This document shows, piece by piece, positions 29,704 through 37,360 of a stretch of DNA of 64,000 bases. The DNA lies in assembly GCF_004777465.1 (NCBI RefSeq), contig NZ_CP038462.1:2108001-2172000 (forward strand). The letters are read 5' to 3'. Within the stretch, counting starts at the first letter, position 1, and the number at the start of each line of letters is the position of its first letter. The notes beneath the pieces are model-generated. The model saw only the letters and a program-made list of their open reading frames with translations. It made no database searches and had not been told where the DNA came from. Source of the DNA: Nocardioides daphniae (GTDB lineage: Bacteria; Actinomycetota; Actinomycetes; Propionibacteriales; Nocardioidaceae). The position numbers were made by a program, and so were the translations under genes.

Positions 29704-31008
29704 ATGAGCCTGAAGGACATTACCCAGCCAAGAGCCGTCACGCAGGCGCTCAACGAGGCGCAGAAGCTTGGCCGCGCAGGGTTCCTCTCGAAGTACGGCT
29801 TCGGGAAGGCTCACAGGTACTTCGTCCTGTGGCAGGGCAGACACTTCGACTCGAAGGCGATCCTCGGAGCAGCCCACGGCTACCAGCACGGGACGCCACT
29901 CAAGCCGGCCGATTTCAGCGGCGGAGAGGACACCGTAGCCTCGCGTTTGCGAGCTCTCGGTTTCACTGTAGCTACCGACTCAGACTGGGTATACGACGAG
30001 GGTGACGTGACTCTTGGCAGCAACATTGCTCAGCGCTACGGGGGCAGCGACCAAGGCGGGATCCGTCCGTCCACCTCCACCCCGAACATCTTTCTCTTCA
30101 CCGACCCTGAAGAGGGCGTGAAGAGCGGCTACAACTTTGACCGCTGGGACGACGCGAATCCTGATCTGTTTCACTACACCGGCGGCGGCCAATACGGCGA
30201 TCAGAGCCTGAGCCATCGAAACGGATCCATCCTCAACCACGCGGAGGCCGGCCGTACCCTTCGCCTGTTCCACACCCTCGACTCGAAGAAGCGGCGGGGC
30301 GGCAAGCGCCAGGAGTACCTAGGTGCCTTCTACGTCGATCCATCGAACCCCTACCGCGGGGAGGACGCCGTCGGACGGGACGGCCTCATGCGCAAGGTGG
30401 TTGTCTTCCACCTGTTGAAGGACTCGGCCGCTCCAACGCCCGGCAAGAACACCGCTGGCCCCGAGCTCGCCAGCACGGCACCAACGGATCAATCCCTAGA
30501 GTCCGCGCCTGACAACACGCCAACGGGAATCCTCCCACCGGGAACCACTGTGGAGCCAGGACCGAACGCGACCAGGGGCGCGGACATCACCGTAATCGAC
30601 TCCGAGAACCACAAGGAGATGGAGTTTCTGGTCCCCGCTCAGGAAGCGACCATCGCCAAGAAGGTTGAGGCTGAGCTGGTGGAGGACTTCCAGTCTTGGC
30701 TTCAGGACCAGGGACACGCGACGCGTCGCGTGAGGATCAAGGTGGCTGGCGAGAAGTACACGCTCGTCACCGACACCTATGACGTGACTGCCAACCACCT
30801 CTTCGAGGCCAAGGCAAACGCGGACCGCAACTCTGTGCGCCTGGCCATCGGCCAGTTGATGGACTACATGCGCTTCATGCCCGAACCAGAACCCGAGGGC
30901 TACATCCTCCTGCCGGAAGCTCCCATCATCGATCTGGAGAAGCTGATCTTCGTGGCCGGCTTCGGATACGTGTACCCAGAGGGTGACGAGTGGATCTACG
31001 AAATCTGA
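29704..31008 (+). CDS. ScoMcrA-like modification-dependent restriction protein with PD-(D/E)XK-like C-terminus
   Basis: 434 residues. N-terminal head like that of ScoMcrA (KLGRAGFLSKYGFGKAHRYF, FDSKAILGAAHGYQ). Middle SRA-like domain: YGGSDQGGIRPSTSTPNIFL, FHYTGGGQYGDQSLSHRNGS, GRTLRLFHTL, YLGAFYVDP. After a Pro-rich linker (about residues 265-290) comes a nuclease-like domain with TLVTDTYDVTANHLFEAKAN (D...EAK) and RLAIGQLMDYMRF, the pattern of PD-(D/E)XK nucleases. ScoMcrA itself, which cuts phosphorothioate- or 5mC-modified DNA, carries an HNH domain at the C-terminus instead. The likely role is cleavage of modified foreign DNA; the modification sensed is unknown. Confidence 0.75.
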   Translation: MSLKDITQPRAVTQALNEAQKLGRAGFLSKYGFGKAHRYFVLWQGRHFDSKAILGAAHGYQHGTPLKPADFSGGEDTVASRLRALGFTVATDSDWVYDEGDVTLGSNIAQRYGGSDQGGIRPSTSTPNIFLFTDPEEGVKSGYNFDRWDDANPDLFHYTGGGQYGDQSLSHRNGSILNHAEAGRTLRLFHTLDSKKRRGGKRQEYLGAFYVDPSNPYRGEDAVGRDGLMRKVVVFHLLKDSAAPTPGKNTAGPELASTAPTDQSLESAPDNTPTGILPPGTTVEPGPNATRGADITVIDSENHKEMEFLVPAQEATIAKKVEAELVEDFQSWLQDQGHATRRVRIKVAGEKYTLVTDTYDVTANHLFEAKANADRNSVRLAIGQLMDYMRFMPEPEPEGYILLPEAPIIDLEKLIFVAGFGYVYPEGDEWIYEI

Positions 31009-31065
31009 CCAATGCAGTTTGAGGGTGCTGTGTTACAGCGAACGCACCCCACACGGAGGTAACTG

Positions 31066-32325
31066 ATGTACGAGCACAACCCGCCACCCACACCTCAACG
31101 CTTGCACGCTCTTTCCCTCACGCAATGGCGCCAGTTTGAAGACTTGGAGCTCGACCTAAGTCATCGCGTGACCATCTTGACGGGCGAGAACGGGACGGGG
31201 AAGACAACTCTGCTTAAATTGATAGGGAAACACTTCCAAGCCCCGTCAAGCTTTATAGCTTCCCCCAGACGGGAAGCCGATGGGACCATGAGTTGGCTCG
31301 CGGACCCGGACTCCAGATCAAACGAGCGCTCCGTGGGAACCTTCACCTATGGAACGGAGTCAGGACAACTAATTTCCGCGCCCGCTTTCATTCATTCAGC
31401 TGGAGTAAACCACAACGCCAACGTTCCCGCATTGCTTCCCGGAATCTTTATCGCGTCACACAGTCGCGTTGGAGCACACCACGGATACGGGGCAATTCCC
31501 CTAACTTTTCCCTCCACATCGGAGATCTTAGAACGCGGCAGAGGAGCTGCCGCCGTCCTCTTAGCAGGCGATTCGTACGGCGGCCCTACGATTCAATCGA
31601 CCATCAAGGAAACGCTCATTTCAGCCGCGATTCTCGGCTACGGGAATCAGGCGATGCAGCCAGATCCGAGGGCACTCGATATTTGGGTGAACTTCCAGGA
31701 GGTCCTCCGCTCTCTCCTGCCTTCGACGCTCGGATTTAAGCAACTTGCAATTGCACTTCCGGAGCTCATGATTGAGCGCGACGAAGGAGAGGCATTCCTA
31801 CTCGAAGCCAGCTCCGGTGGAATAACGAAACTGATAGAGATCGGATGGCTACTTTATCTCCAAAGTCTGGAAACCCCTGAGTTCACCGTGTGCATTGACG
31901 AACCAGAGAATCACCTCCACCCGAGCCTTCAACGCACCCTGCTGCCAGGACTACTCCGGGCCTTTCCAGGGGCACGCTTTATCGTCGCGACACATAGCCC
32001 GTTTGTAGTAACCGCCTCACCCGACGGGCATGTATACGCCCTCGAGTACGAGGAGGGGTCGGTGCAAGCAAGATCCCTTGACTTCCGCGGCAAAGCTGCC
32101 AGTGCCGACGCCACATTGCGCAGAGTCCTTGGCGTGCAAAGCACCATGCCAGTCTGGGTAGAGCAGCGTCTGTCCGAGGCCCTTAACAGGGCGGCCACAC
32201 AAGGCTCGACACAATCGCTCCTATCCCTTCATCGCCAAATGAATGAGCTGGGCCTCAACGACGAATTCCCCGCTACCCTAGAATCTCTCAAAGAAATCGC
32301 TGAGGCTCGCGATGAGGAAGATTGA
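31066..32325 (+). CDS. ptuA: Septu-type defence ATPase (PtuA-like)
   Basis: 419-residue ABC/RecF-type ATPase: Walker A TGENGTGKTTLLK near residues 38-50, Walker B FTVCIDEPENHLHP near 270-283, and the H-loop IVATHSPFVV. It overlaps by 14 nt the HNH gene that follows, the gene pair that defines Septu (PtuA ATPase with PtuB HNH nuclease). Codon use and A/T content differ clearly from the chromosome, consistent with transfer. An OLD-like stand-alone ATPase is the alternative, but the HNH partner favours Septu. Confidence 0.75.
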   Translation: MYEHNPPPTPQRLHALSLTQWRQFEDLELDLSHRVTILTGENGTGKTTLLKLIGKHFQAPSSFIASPRREADGTMSWLADPDSRSNERSVGTFTYGTESGQLISAPAFIHSAGVNHNANVPALLPGIFIASHSRVGAHHGYGAIPLTFPSTSEILERGRGAAAVLLAGDSYGGPTIQSTIKETLISAAILGYGNQAMQPDPRALDIWVNFQEVLRSLLPSTLGFKQLAIALPELMIERDEGEAFLLEASSGGITKLIEIGWLLYLQSLETPEFTVCIDEPENHLHPSLQRTLLPGLLRAFPGARFIVATHSPFVVTASPDGHVYALEYEEGSVQARSLDFRGKAASADATLRRVLGVQSTMPVWVEQRLSEALNRAATQGSTQSLLSLHRQMNELGLNDEFPATLESLKEIAEARDEED

Positions 32326-32950
32326 GCGGTCATCCAAGCCGGCCACGTTGGTCAAAAACTCAGACCTTTGGACTGAGAATTATCTTAACGCCGTCAAAGG
32401 TGCGAAGAAAGATCTTCCCACCCCATGGAAGCATCCGGAAATAAGGTCGGCCCTAGAGGGCGACACGTTCAAAAAGTGCGCTTACTGCGAAGTGCTTATC
32501 AGCGACTGCGCGTACGCCCACATAGAGCATATCGAGCCCAAGTCCAAAGTCCCATCCAAAGTGGTCGAGTGGGAGAATCTCACACTGGCGTGCCCGCGGT
32601 GCAACCAAAACAAGTCAGACTATTATGAGCCTCAGGAACCACTACTCAACCCCTATGCTGATGAACCCAACGAGCACTTGGAGTTCTTAGCCGGCGGCGT
32701 GTACGCGCGCCCAGGGAGCTTGCCCGGTCGAAGAACCGTACTTCATCTGGATCTCCAACGTGCCGATCTTCTGTGGTCACGCATGACTGTCTTTGAGTCC
32801 TTCAAGCGACTTCTTCGCCTTTGGGAGGAGGCCGACGGCGAAGACAGGCAACTGGCGGCACTAGAAGTTGGCCGAATGCTTCACCCAACAAATGAGTTCA
32901 GCGCCTTCCTAGTAGCCGAAGCCCGACGGGTCAACTTCCCCGTTACTTAG
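32312..32950 (+). CDS. ptuB: Septu-type HNH nuclease (PtuB-like)
   Basis: 212 residues with a zinc-stabilised HNH motif: KKCAYCEVLIS, HIEHIEPKS (catalytic His), WENLTLACPRCNQNKSD. Translation is probably coupled to ptuA by the 14-nt overlap. Its predicted job is nucleic-acid cleavage once the ATPase senses infection. It is the last gene of element 1, 167 nt from att2. Confidence 0.8.
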   Translation: MRKIERSSKPATLVKNSDLWTENYLNAVKGAKKDLPTPWKHPEIRSALEGDTFKKCAYCEVLISDCAYAHIEHIEPKSKVPSKVVEWENLTLACPRCNQNKSDYYEPQEPLLNPYADEPNEHLEFLAGGVYARPGSLPGRRTVLHLDLQRADLLWSRMTVFESFKRLLRLWEEADGEDRQLAALEVGRMLHPTNEFSAFLVAEARRVNFPVT

Positions 32951-33038
32951 CCACGGGGTGGGCGGGAAGCGCCCCTCCACACTTCGCTCCGCTCAGCGCG
33001 GAGCCTCTGCGCACCCGAGAATCCCACCCACCCCTCCC

Positions 33039-33058
33039 GTGCGCCCACCGTGCGCCGG
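33039..33058. repeat. Arm-type repeat pair, right end of element 1
   Basis: GTGCGCC-cacc-GTGCGCC, same sequence and 11-bp period as the left-end pair at 26744, about 60 nt before att2. Confidence 0.6.
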
Positions 33059-33117
33059 CGAGTAGGGACACCAGCCATCGACGCAGCTCAGGACGGCAAT
33101 CAACTCAGTCTCTCCCC

Positions 33118-33134
33118 CTACTACGACATCTGAT
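33118..33134 (+). repeat. Attachment site att2
   Basis: 17 bp identical to the glnA end at 26625-26641. It separates elements 1 and 2 and is followed by tgatccacg, which also follows att4. Confidence 0.85.
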
Positions 33135-33148
33135 CCACGCCTGAACCA

Positions 33149-33195
33149 CGAAAGGGCCTCTGACCTGCAGGTATGCATGATCAGGGGCCCTTTCG
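33149..33195 (+). terminator. Terminator behind att2
   Basis: 10-bp stem cgaaagggcc / ggccctttcg extended by a partly paired region, ending in ttt. It would serve as the glnA terminator when element 1 is absent. Confidence 0.65.
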
Positions 33196-33213
33196 CTTGG
33201 GCTCTGGAGGCCC

Positions 33214-33235
33214 AAATACCGCAGGAATACCGCAG
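33214..33235. repeat. Left end repeat of element 2
   Basis: ATACCGCA-gga-ATACCGCA inside a 22-nt sequence that recurs at 34896-34917 with two differences. The 7-8-mers repeat at 11-bp period, as in element 1. Confidence 0.65.
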
Positions 33236-33300
33236 AAGATCCGCGGGAGCGATCTTCGACGGCTCCTGACGGTTCTGCGCGCACCCGCCGTGGACATGAA

Positions 33301-33306
33301 TAGGCT
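33301..33306 (+). promoter_or_regulatory. -10 hexamer of leaderless promoter in element 2
   Basis: TAGGCT ends 6 nt before the GTG at 33313; identical in sequence and spacing to the selO promoter. Confidence 0.5.
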
Positions 33307-33312
33307 CGCGCC

Positions 33313-33660
33313 GTGGTCGATATCGAGGCGAACCTCAACAGGTTCCTGGGTACGCGCGAGCCGACGCTGCGCTATGCATCGTTCGACTACTGCTTCAACT
33401 ACTTCCAGTCCCACAGTCAGGACCCGGGCCGGCTGGTCACCTCCGGAGGCTTGGAGACAAGTTGCCTCCAACTTGGCTTCTACCTCGCAAGTTGGGGCAT
33501 GCTGCGTGGATCCTCGGCCCTGCTCTGGCGTAGTTCGAAGCACCTCGTGCCGCTCGTCGATCTGATCGCCAACGACCTCGACTACCTCTGGGGGTTGGAT
33601 GTCGATGGATACGACGCAGAAACGATCGCCAAGCTGTCGGTTGCTGGCGAAGGTAAGTGA
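33313..33660 (+). CDS. Unknown protein, first gene of the element 2 module (115 aa)
   Basis: 115 residues. The core RYASFDYCFNYFQ followed by LETSCLQLGFYLASWGMLRG then SSALLWRSSKHLVPLVDLIA is distinctive and probably a conserved alpha-helical domain; I recall similar hypothetical proteins of about 200 residues, in which case this copy is short at the C-terminus. No catalytic motif seen. The GTG start is fixed by the -10 hexamer. The PIN-like gene starts 6 nt after its stop, so the two are co-transcribed and probably act together. Confidence 0.6.
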   Translation: MVDIEANLNRFLGTREPTLRYASFDYCFNYFQSHSQDPGRLVTSGGLETSCLQLGFYLASWGMLRGSSALLWRSSKHLVPLVDLIANDLDYLWGLDVDGYDAETIAKLSVAGEGK

Positions 33661-33666
33661 GCGACC

Positions 33667-34875
33667 GTGCGCGTGACGCTGCCCTCTTCACATCCGATCT
33701 CGCACATCAAGCTCATCGCGATTGACTACGATTCCGGGCACTGCTCGATCGTCGCGGTGGACGGACGCATCCTCACCGAGCAGATCCCGGTCCCGAGCAA
33801 GCGCGGCCTGGTGTCACGATGCACCTTCATCCCGGTCGACTCCCTCCTGGAGATCGTGGCCGGTGGAGAGACGATCACCATGAACATCGGGACGGTTCTA
33901 GAGACCATCTCAGTGCCGGTGATCTATCTCGACCAGAACCACTGGATTGATTTCGCGAGATGGCGAAAGAATCCGGAGGCGCTTGAGGCAACCAAGAGAC
34001 CGTTCTTCGACTTGCTCGCTCAGGCCGCCACCGCCGAGCGTGTGATCATCCCGCTCTCGAGCGCCCACCTGTCGGAATCGTCGAAGCGCGGGGGCCCGAG
34101 TCGGCTCGAACTCGCCGCAACGATGCTCCAGTACTCGCGCGGATGGCAGCTTCGGTCCGTCCTCGGCCTTCGCCGGGCAGAACTGAGGGCCCTGTTCGGC
34201 GGGACGCCCTTAGTCAAGCAGGACGCAATAACGCTCGCGCCTGAGGCGATCCTAGACAAGATGCCCGACAGAACCATCGGCCAAAAGTTGGGGCCCGAAG
34301 TCGCCGGACTCATACGACGCCAGGTCTGGGCCACCGTCTTGGTAAGCCTCCTGCTAGACCCCGAGGCCCGTGAAGATGCTGGTAGCGAACTAGCGACCCG
34401 TTGGGCGATGTCCTTCGCCCCTCTGGCCAACCACATGAGAACCAACCCCAAGGCGAAGGCCTGGTCTCGCGACCTGACCCGCACGAGGTTCTTTTCGGAC
34501 CTGGGCACCGACCTCCCCGCTGCGGCCAACGAATCTGGAATGAGCCCGGAGCGATTCGGCGAGTGGCTTCTGCACGACGCTGAGGCCGCGATCTCGACAA
34601 CTCCTGGGTTGGGTCGCCTTCGTGAGGTACTGCACCTGCGCCTGTCGAACGCCGATGACAAGTGGGAGCCCAACGACCTCAATGACTGGCTGCACCTGTC
34701 CTACGCTGCCGGCTACAGCGACCTGGTTCTTGGAGAGAAGAAGACCATCAACTACCTACGGCGGTCGGCGCACCGGGTCCCGCCGGGGGCCTTGCTGCAC
34801 CGCCGCGCAAGCGAAGCCATCGGCGACCTCGCGGCACTGCTCGACGGCGCGCCCGCCGAAAAACCGGTGGCGTAG
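33667..34875 (+). CDS. Unknown protein with PIN-like nuclease domain (402 aa)
   Basis: 402 residues in two parts. Residues 1-83 are a beta-rich leader of unknown type (HIKLIAIDYDSGHCSIVAVD). From residue 84 the pattern fits a PIN-like fold: VPVIYLDQNHWIDFA (D89), IIPLSSAHLSES (E137), and far downstream NDLNDWLHLSYAAGYSDLVL (D340, D352) followed by GEKKTINYLRR. Four well-placed acidic residues suggest a metal-dependent RNase. It contains a long helical insertion between E137 and D340. Possible toxin or abortive-infection effector; not matched to a named system. Confidence 0.6.
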   Translation: MRVTLPSSHPISHIKLIAIDYDSGHCSIVAVDGRILTEQIPVPSKRGLVSRCTFIPVDSLLEIVAGGETITMNIGTVLETISVPVIYLDQNHWIDFARWRKNPEALEATKRPFFDLLAQAATAERVIIPLSSAHLSESSKRGGPSRLELAATMLQYSRGWQLRSVLGLRRAELRALFGGTPLVKQDAITLAPEAILDKMPDRTIGQKLGPEVAGLIRRQVWATVLVSLLLDPEAREDAGSELATRWAMSFAPLANHMRTNPKAKAWSRDLTRTRFFSDLGTDLPAAANESGMSPERFGEWLLHDAEAAISTTPGLGRLREVLHLRLSNADDKWEPNDLNDWLHLSYAAGYSDLVLGEKKTINYLRRSAHRVPPGALLHRRASEAIGDLAALLDGAPAEKPVA

Positions 34876-34895
34876 GCCAGTCTGCTGCCCCCACC

Positions 34896-34917
34896 AAATA
34901 CCGCAGGGATACCGCAA
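34896..34917. repeat. Right end repeat of element 2
   Basis: Near copy (20 of 22) of 33214-33235, ATACCGCA-ggg-ATACCGCA preceded by aa, directly abutting att3. Confidence 0.65.
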
Positions 34918-34935
34918 CGAGCTCTACTACGACAT
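34918..34935 (+). repeat. Attachment site att3
   Basis: cgagctctactacgacat, identical to 26619-26636 of glnA. Read in frame with the next bases it encodes ELYYDI and a TAG stop, the GlnA C-terminus with synonymous changes. It is therefore a replacement glnA tail, not a random match. Confidence 0.8.
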
Positions 34936-34979
34936 TTAGTCACTTGTGCACGTAGAGCTCGAGCTCAACTGATTCGAGT

Positions 34980-35010
34980 ACGAGGGCTCCGGCGTCGCCG
35001 GAGCCCTCGT
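34980..35010 (+). terminator. Terminator behind att3
   Basis: 14-bp perfect stem acgagggctccggc / gccggagccctcgt with a gtc loop, 40 nt after the TAG of the att3 glnA tail. Confidence 0.75.
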
Positions 35011-35218
35011 CGCATCCCGGGCACGGCGAGAGGTACAGGCGCCGGCACTCCCCCGCGGCCGCTTCCCTTGTGCACGCTCATGACGATGAGCGGGCGGGGT
35101 GTGCACTGGGTGAACAGGGAAGGTCTTGTTGATCCATACCTCAACCTACGCTTGCCCTTGCCAGTCGGCTGCCGCGCACAGAAGGACCCGTGGATGCTAC
35201 GTCGAATGGATCGGGAGC
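35011..35218. other. Non-coding left end of element 3
   Basis: About 200 nt with no supported gene. The motif ttgtgcacg occurs at 34944 and again at 35069; nothing else stands out. Confidence 0.4.
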
Positions 35219-36349
35219 CTATTGCTGTGGCTCACCCAGGCGCGCCCCCTGCTCGAGCTCGGCGGCGAGACCTTCACCCGTCGCGGCTCGGGCGAGAGCG
35301 CGCCCCAGCGCAGGTGCCTGCTTGAACAGATTGTGACCGGCCACGAACAGGACAGAGCCTGCCTCCCACACGGCCACGCCGTCCTCGCTCCATGGGAGGT
35401 CGGTCACCCAGCAATGAAGGAAGTCGCGCGGCTCTGGGTGGAGACCGGGCAGCGCCCGTGTCACGTATTCGCGCGCGCGTTCGTCCAGCGATCGAATCGC
35501 CGCAGGGTCGATGAACGTTCCGTCGTCGCGGACGCCGACGGTCTCGCTGAGTCCGACCGAATAACTGCTGTTGCCCGGTAGCGGCGTCGCGTACACGCCG
35601 ACTTCGCCGAAGACGCCGCTGCTGTCCTGCAGGCACGCGACTCGTGCCGGGGCGGCGGCTTTCACGTCGAAGGTCAGCCGGACGTGCGCGGCAAGGCGAA
35701 CCGGCAGCGACAGGCCGACGCTGCGGGCCAGGCGGGCGGTTTCGCGGCCGGCGCACACGACCACTTTGGAGTAGACAGCCCGCTCGGTGACGCTGCGCAC
35801 CTCGACCGTCCCATCGGCGCGGGGATCGATGGAAATGACCTCTGCGGTGGTGACGGCATCTGCGAGGGCACCCGCGAGTGCCGTGATCGCGGTGCGGGTG
35901 CGGATCGCGCCGCCCGACTCGTCGAGCACCGCTGGCCCCGAGTACCCAGCGAGCAGCGGCATCCGCTGGGCGAGCTCGGCTGCATCGATCTCGTACGCTT
36001 TCACGCCGCCGACCTGGTCGAGCACCCGCAGCCGCGCCAGGGCGCTGTCGCCGATCGCCACGACACCGTCTGAGGAGACCAGCTCGACGTCGAAGTGTTC
36101 GGCCCACTCATCCCATACGCCGCGGCTTTCGCGCGCGAAAGCGACGAGTCGCGGGTCGTCGTGGGCATGCCGGAAGATCCGCGACTCGCCTGCGGACTGA
36201 CCCATTCCGGGCAGACCAGCCTCGTACAAGCGCACCGGCACGCCCTGCTCCCGCAGCGCGTACGCCGTCGACAGACCGACGATCCCGCCCCCGATCACTG
36301 CTACCTCGGGTGAACGTGTCGTGGCAACGCCGTCGTCAGTTCCTGTCAT
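35219..36349 (-). CDS. FAD-dependent amine oxidase (sarcosine/N-methyl-amino acid oxidase type)
   Basis: 376-residue DAO-family flavoprotein. N-terminal dinucleotide fold EVAVIGGGIVGLSTAYALRE, then SAGESRIFRHAHDDPRLVAF typical of monomeric sarcosine oxidase and N-methyltryptophan oxidase, and C-terminal VLFVAGHNLFKQAPALGRAL, where the family usually has a flavin-linking or lining segment. Such enzymes yield formaldehyde, H2O2 and the demethylated amine. The same strand carries a formaldehyde dehydrogenase upstream, which fits. The start is the ATG at 36349; it lies 141 nt behind the small monooxygenase-like gene. Last gene of the operon, next to the island's left end. Confidence 0.8.
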   Translation of the reverse strand: MTGTDDGVATTRSPEVAVIGGGIVGLSTAYALREQGVPVRLYEAGLPGMGQSAGESRIFRHAHDDPRLVAFARESRGVWDEWAEHFDVELVSSDGVVAIGDSALARLRVLDQVGGVKAYEIDAAELAQRMPLLAGYSGPAVLDESGGAIRTRTAITALAGALADAVTTAEVISIDPRADGTVEVRSVTERAVYSKVVVCAGRETARLARSVGLSLPVRLAAHVRLTFDVKAAAPARVACLQDSSGVFGEVGVYATPLPGNSSYSVGLSETVGVRDDGTFIDPAAIRSLDERAREYVTRALPGLHPEPRDFLHCWVTDLPWSEDGVAVWEAGSVLFVAGHNLFKQAPALGRALARAATGEGLAAELEQGARLGEPQQ

Positions 36350-36490
36350 CGCGGTTCCTCGATCTGCTGGTGATTTGCGATAGGCCGCAAGAGAAGGGGC
36401 CGCTGCCACGACGTCAGCGGGCTGTGTCAGCCCGAAGTCACCGCGTGCAGCGACCCCTCCTGTCTGGCCCAGTACTCCCGGTCTGTGGTG

Positions 36491-36793
36491 TCAGGCGGGG
36501 AGTTTGGAGCCCAACACGTCGAGCTTCTCGATCGTCGGTTCGGAGAACAACGTACCGGTCTGCTCGCCGAGTGCTACCGCAACAGGGCCGGACAGGTGGG
36601 CGTCACGTCCGGCGTCATCGGGGAACACGTCGAAGATCCCGAACGAGGTCGGCCCGAGGCGGATCGCGAACCACGCGGTGGTCGCCTGCTCGTCCTCGAC
36701 AAGCGCACGGCCGCTGTCAAGGAACTCCTTCACGTCGTCCTCCTTGCCGGGCAACGCGTCAAACCTGACCAGCAATCCCTTGGTCACACTCAT
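36491..36793 (-). CDS. ABM-type small protein (ferredoxin-like fold monooxygenase family)
   Basis: 100 residues: KGLLVRFDALPGKEDDVKEF, TAWFAIRLGPTSFGIFDVFP, and a C-terminus KLDVLGSKLPA. The pattern is that of antibiotic biosynthesis monooxygenase-like (dimeric alpha-beta barrel) proteins. Start overlaps the DJ-1 stop as ATGA, so they are coupled. A paralogue lies at 45301-45612. Catalytic role not proven. Confidence 0.75.
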   Translation of the reverse strand: MSVTKGLLVRFDALPGKEDDVKEFLDSGRALVEDEQATTAWFAIRLGPTSFGIFDVFPDDAGRDAHLSGPVAVALGEQTGTLFSEPTIEKLDVLGSKLPA

Positions 36794-37359
36794 GACTTCT
36801 CCTCTTCCTTTGTCGTGGTGCCCGCGAGTTGGGACACGATCGCCTCGGAGAACGCCGGCAGGTCCTCCGGCGAGCGGCTGGTGATGAGATTCGTGTCGAC
36901 CACGACCTCCTGGTCAACGACGTTCGCGCCGGCATTGCGCAGATCCGTGCGGATGCTCGGGAAGGACGTCAGGGTGCGACCGGTGGCCACGCCGGCCTCG
37001 ATCAACGTCCACGGCCCGTGACAGATCGCAGCCACTGGCTTGCCGCTCTCGACGAAGTCGCGGACGAAGGAAACGGCGCCCTCGTCGACCCGGAGCTGGT
37101 CGGGGTTCACCGTGCCGCCGGGAAGCAGCAGCGCGTCGTAGTCATCCACCGAGGCGTCGGCGACCAGCCCGTCGACGGTGAACGTGCCCGCTTCATCCAG
37201 GTCGTTCTTACGGGCCTTGATCTCGCCGTCGTGGATCGAGAGGACCTCGGTCTGAGCGCCCGCGCGGTCCAGTACTTCGCGGGGTTGCTCGAGCTCAACG
37301 CGCTCGACCCCGTCCGCGGCGAGGATCGCGACCCTCTTGCCCTGAAGATCTGCTGCCAT
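36790..37359 (-). CDS. DJ-1/PfpI-family protein (class I amidotransferase-like)
   Basis: 189 residues: KRVAILAADGVERVELEQPR, DALLLPGGTVNPDQLR, and the nucleophile elbow PVAAICHGPWTLIEAG with Cys and His adjacent. Members are reported as deglycases, glyoxalases or general stress proteins (YhbO/PfpI type). Starts 1 nt beyond the stop of the formaldehyde dehydrogenase and overlaps the small monooxygenase, so its partner enzymes handle reactive aldehydes. Confidence 0.88.
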   Translation of the reverse strand: MAADLQGKRVAILAADGVERVELEQPREVLDRAGAQTEVLSIHDGEIKARKNDLDEAGTFTVDGLVADASVDDYDALLLPGGTVNPDQLRVDEGAVSFVRDFVESGKPVAAICHGPWTLIEAGVATGRTLTSFPSIRTDLRNAGANVVDQEVVVDTNLITSRSPEDLPAFSEAIVSQLAGTTTKEEEKS

Positions 37360-37360
37360 A

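Larger units (their letters stand above)
26642..33117. mobile_element. Integrative element 1 (Int-Xis-Rep, defence cargo)
   Basis: 6.5 kb between att1 and att2. It contains a tyrosine integrase next to the left end, an AlpA-type excisionase, a Rep-like initiator, a 114-aa protein, a type IV-like restriction protein and a Septu-like pair. Paired GTGCGCC repeats lie inside both ends. Base composition shifts toward A/T, most clearly at 31200-32300. No FtsK-like transfer gene is present, so I would expect it to be mobilised or excised but not self-transmitted. The Int/Xis/Rep order resembles actinomycete integrative plasmids (pSAM2-like). Confidence 0.82.
33118..34935. mobile_element. Element 2: cargo cassette without integrase
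   Basis: 1.8 kb between att2 and att3. It holds only two genes on one strand, with 22-nt repeats (aaataccgcagg-type) just inside both ends. It has no recombinase and would need one supplied in trans. The repeat sequence differs from element 1, so it probably belonged to a different integrase. Confidence 0.65.

Noticed and set aside
26642..33117. Element 1 as a complete prophage or conjugative element
   Set aside because: No capsid, terminase, lysis, FtsK-like or relaxase gene; only Int, Xis, Rep and defence cargo.
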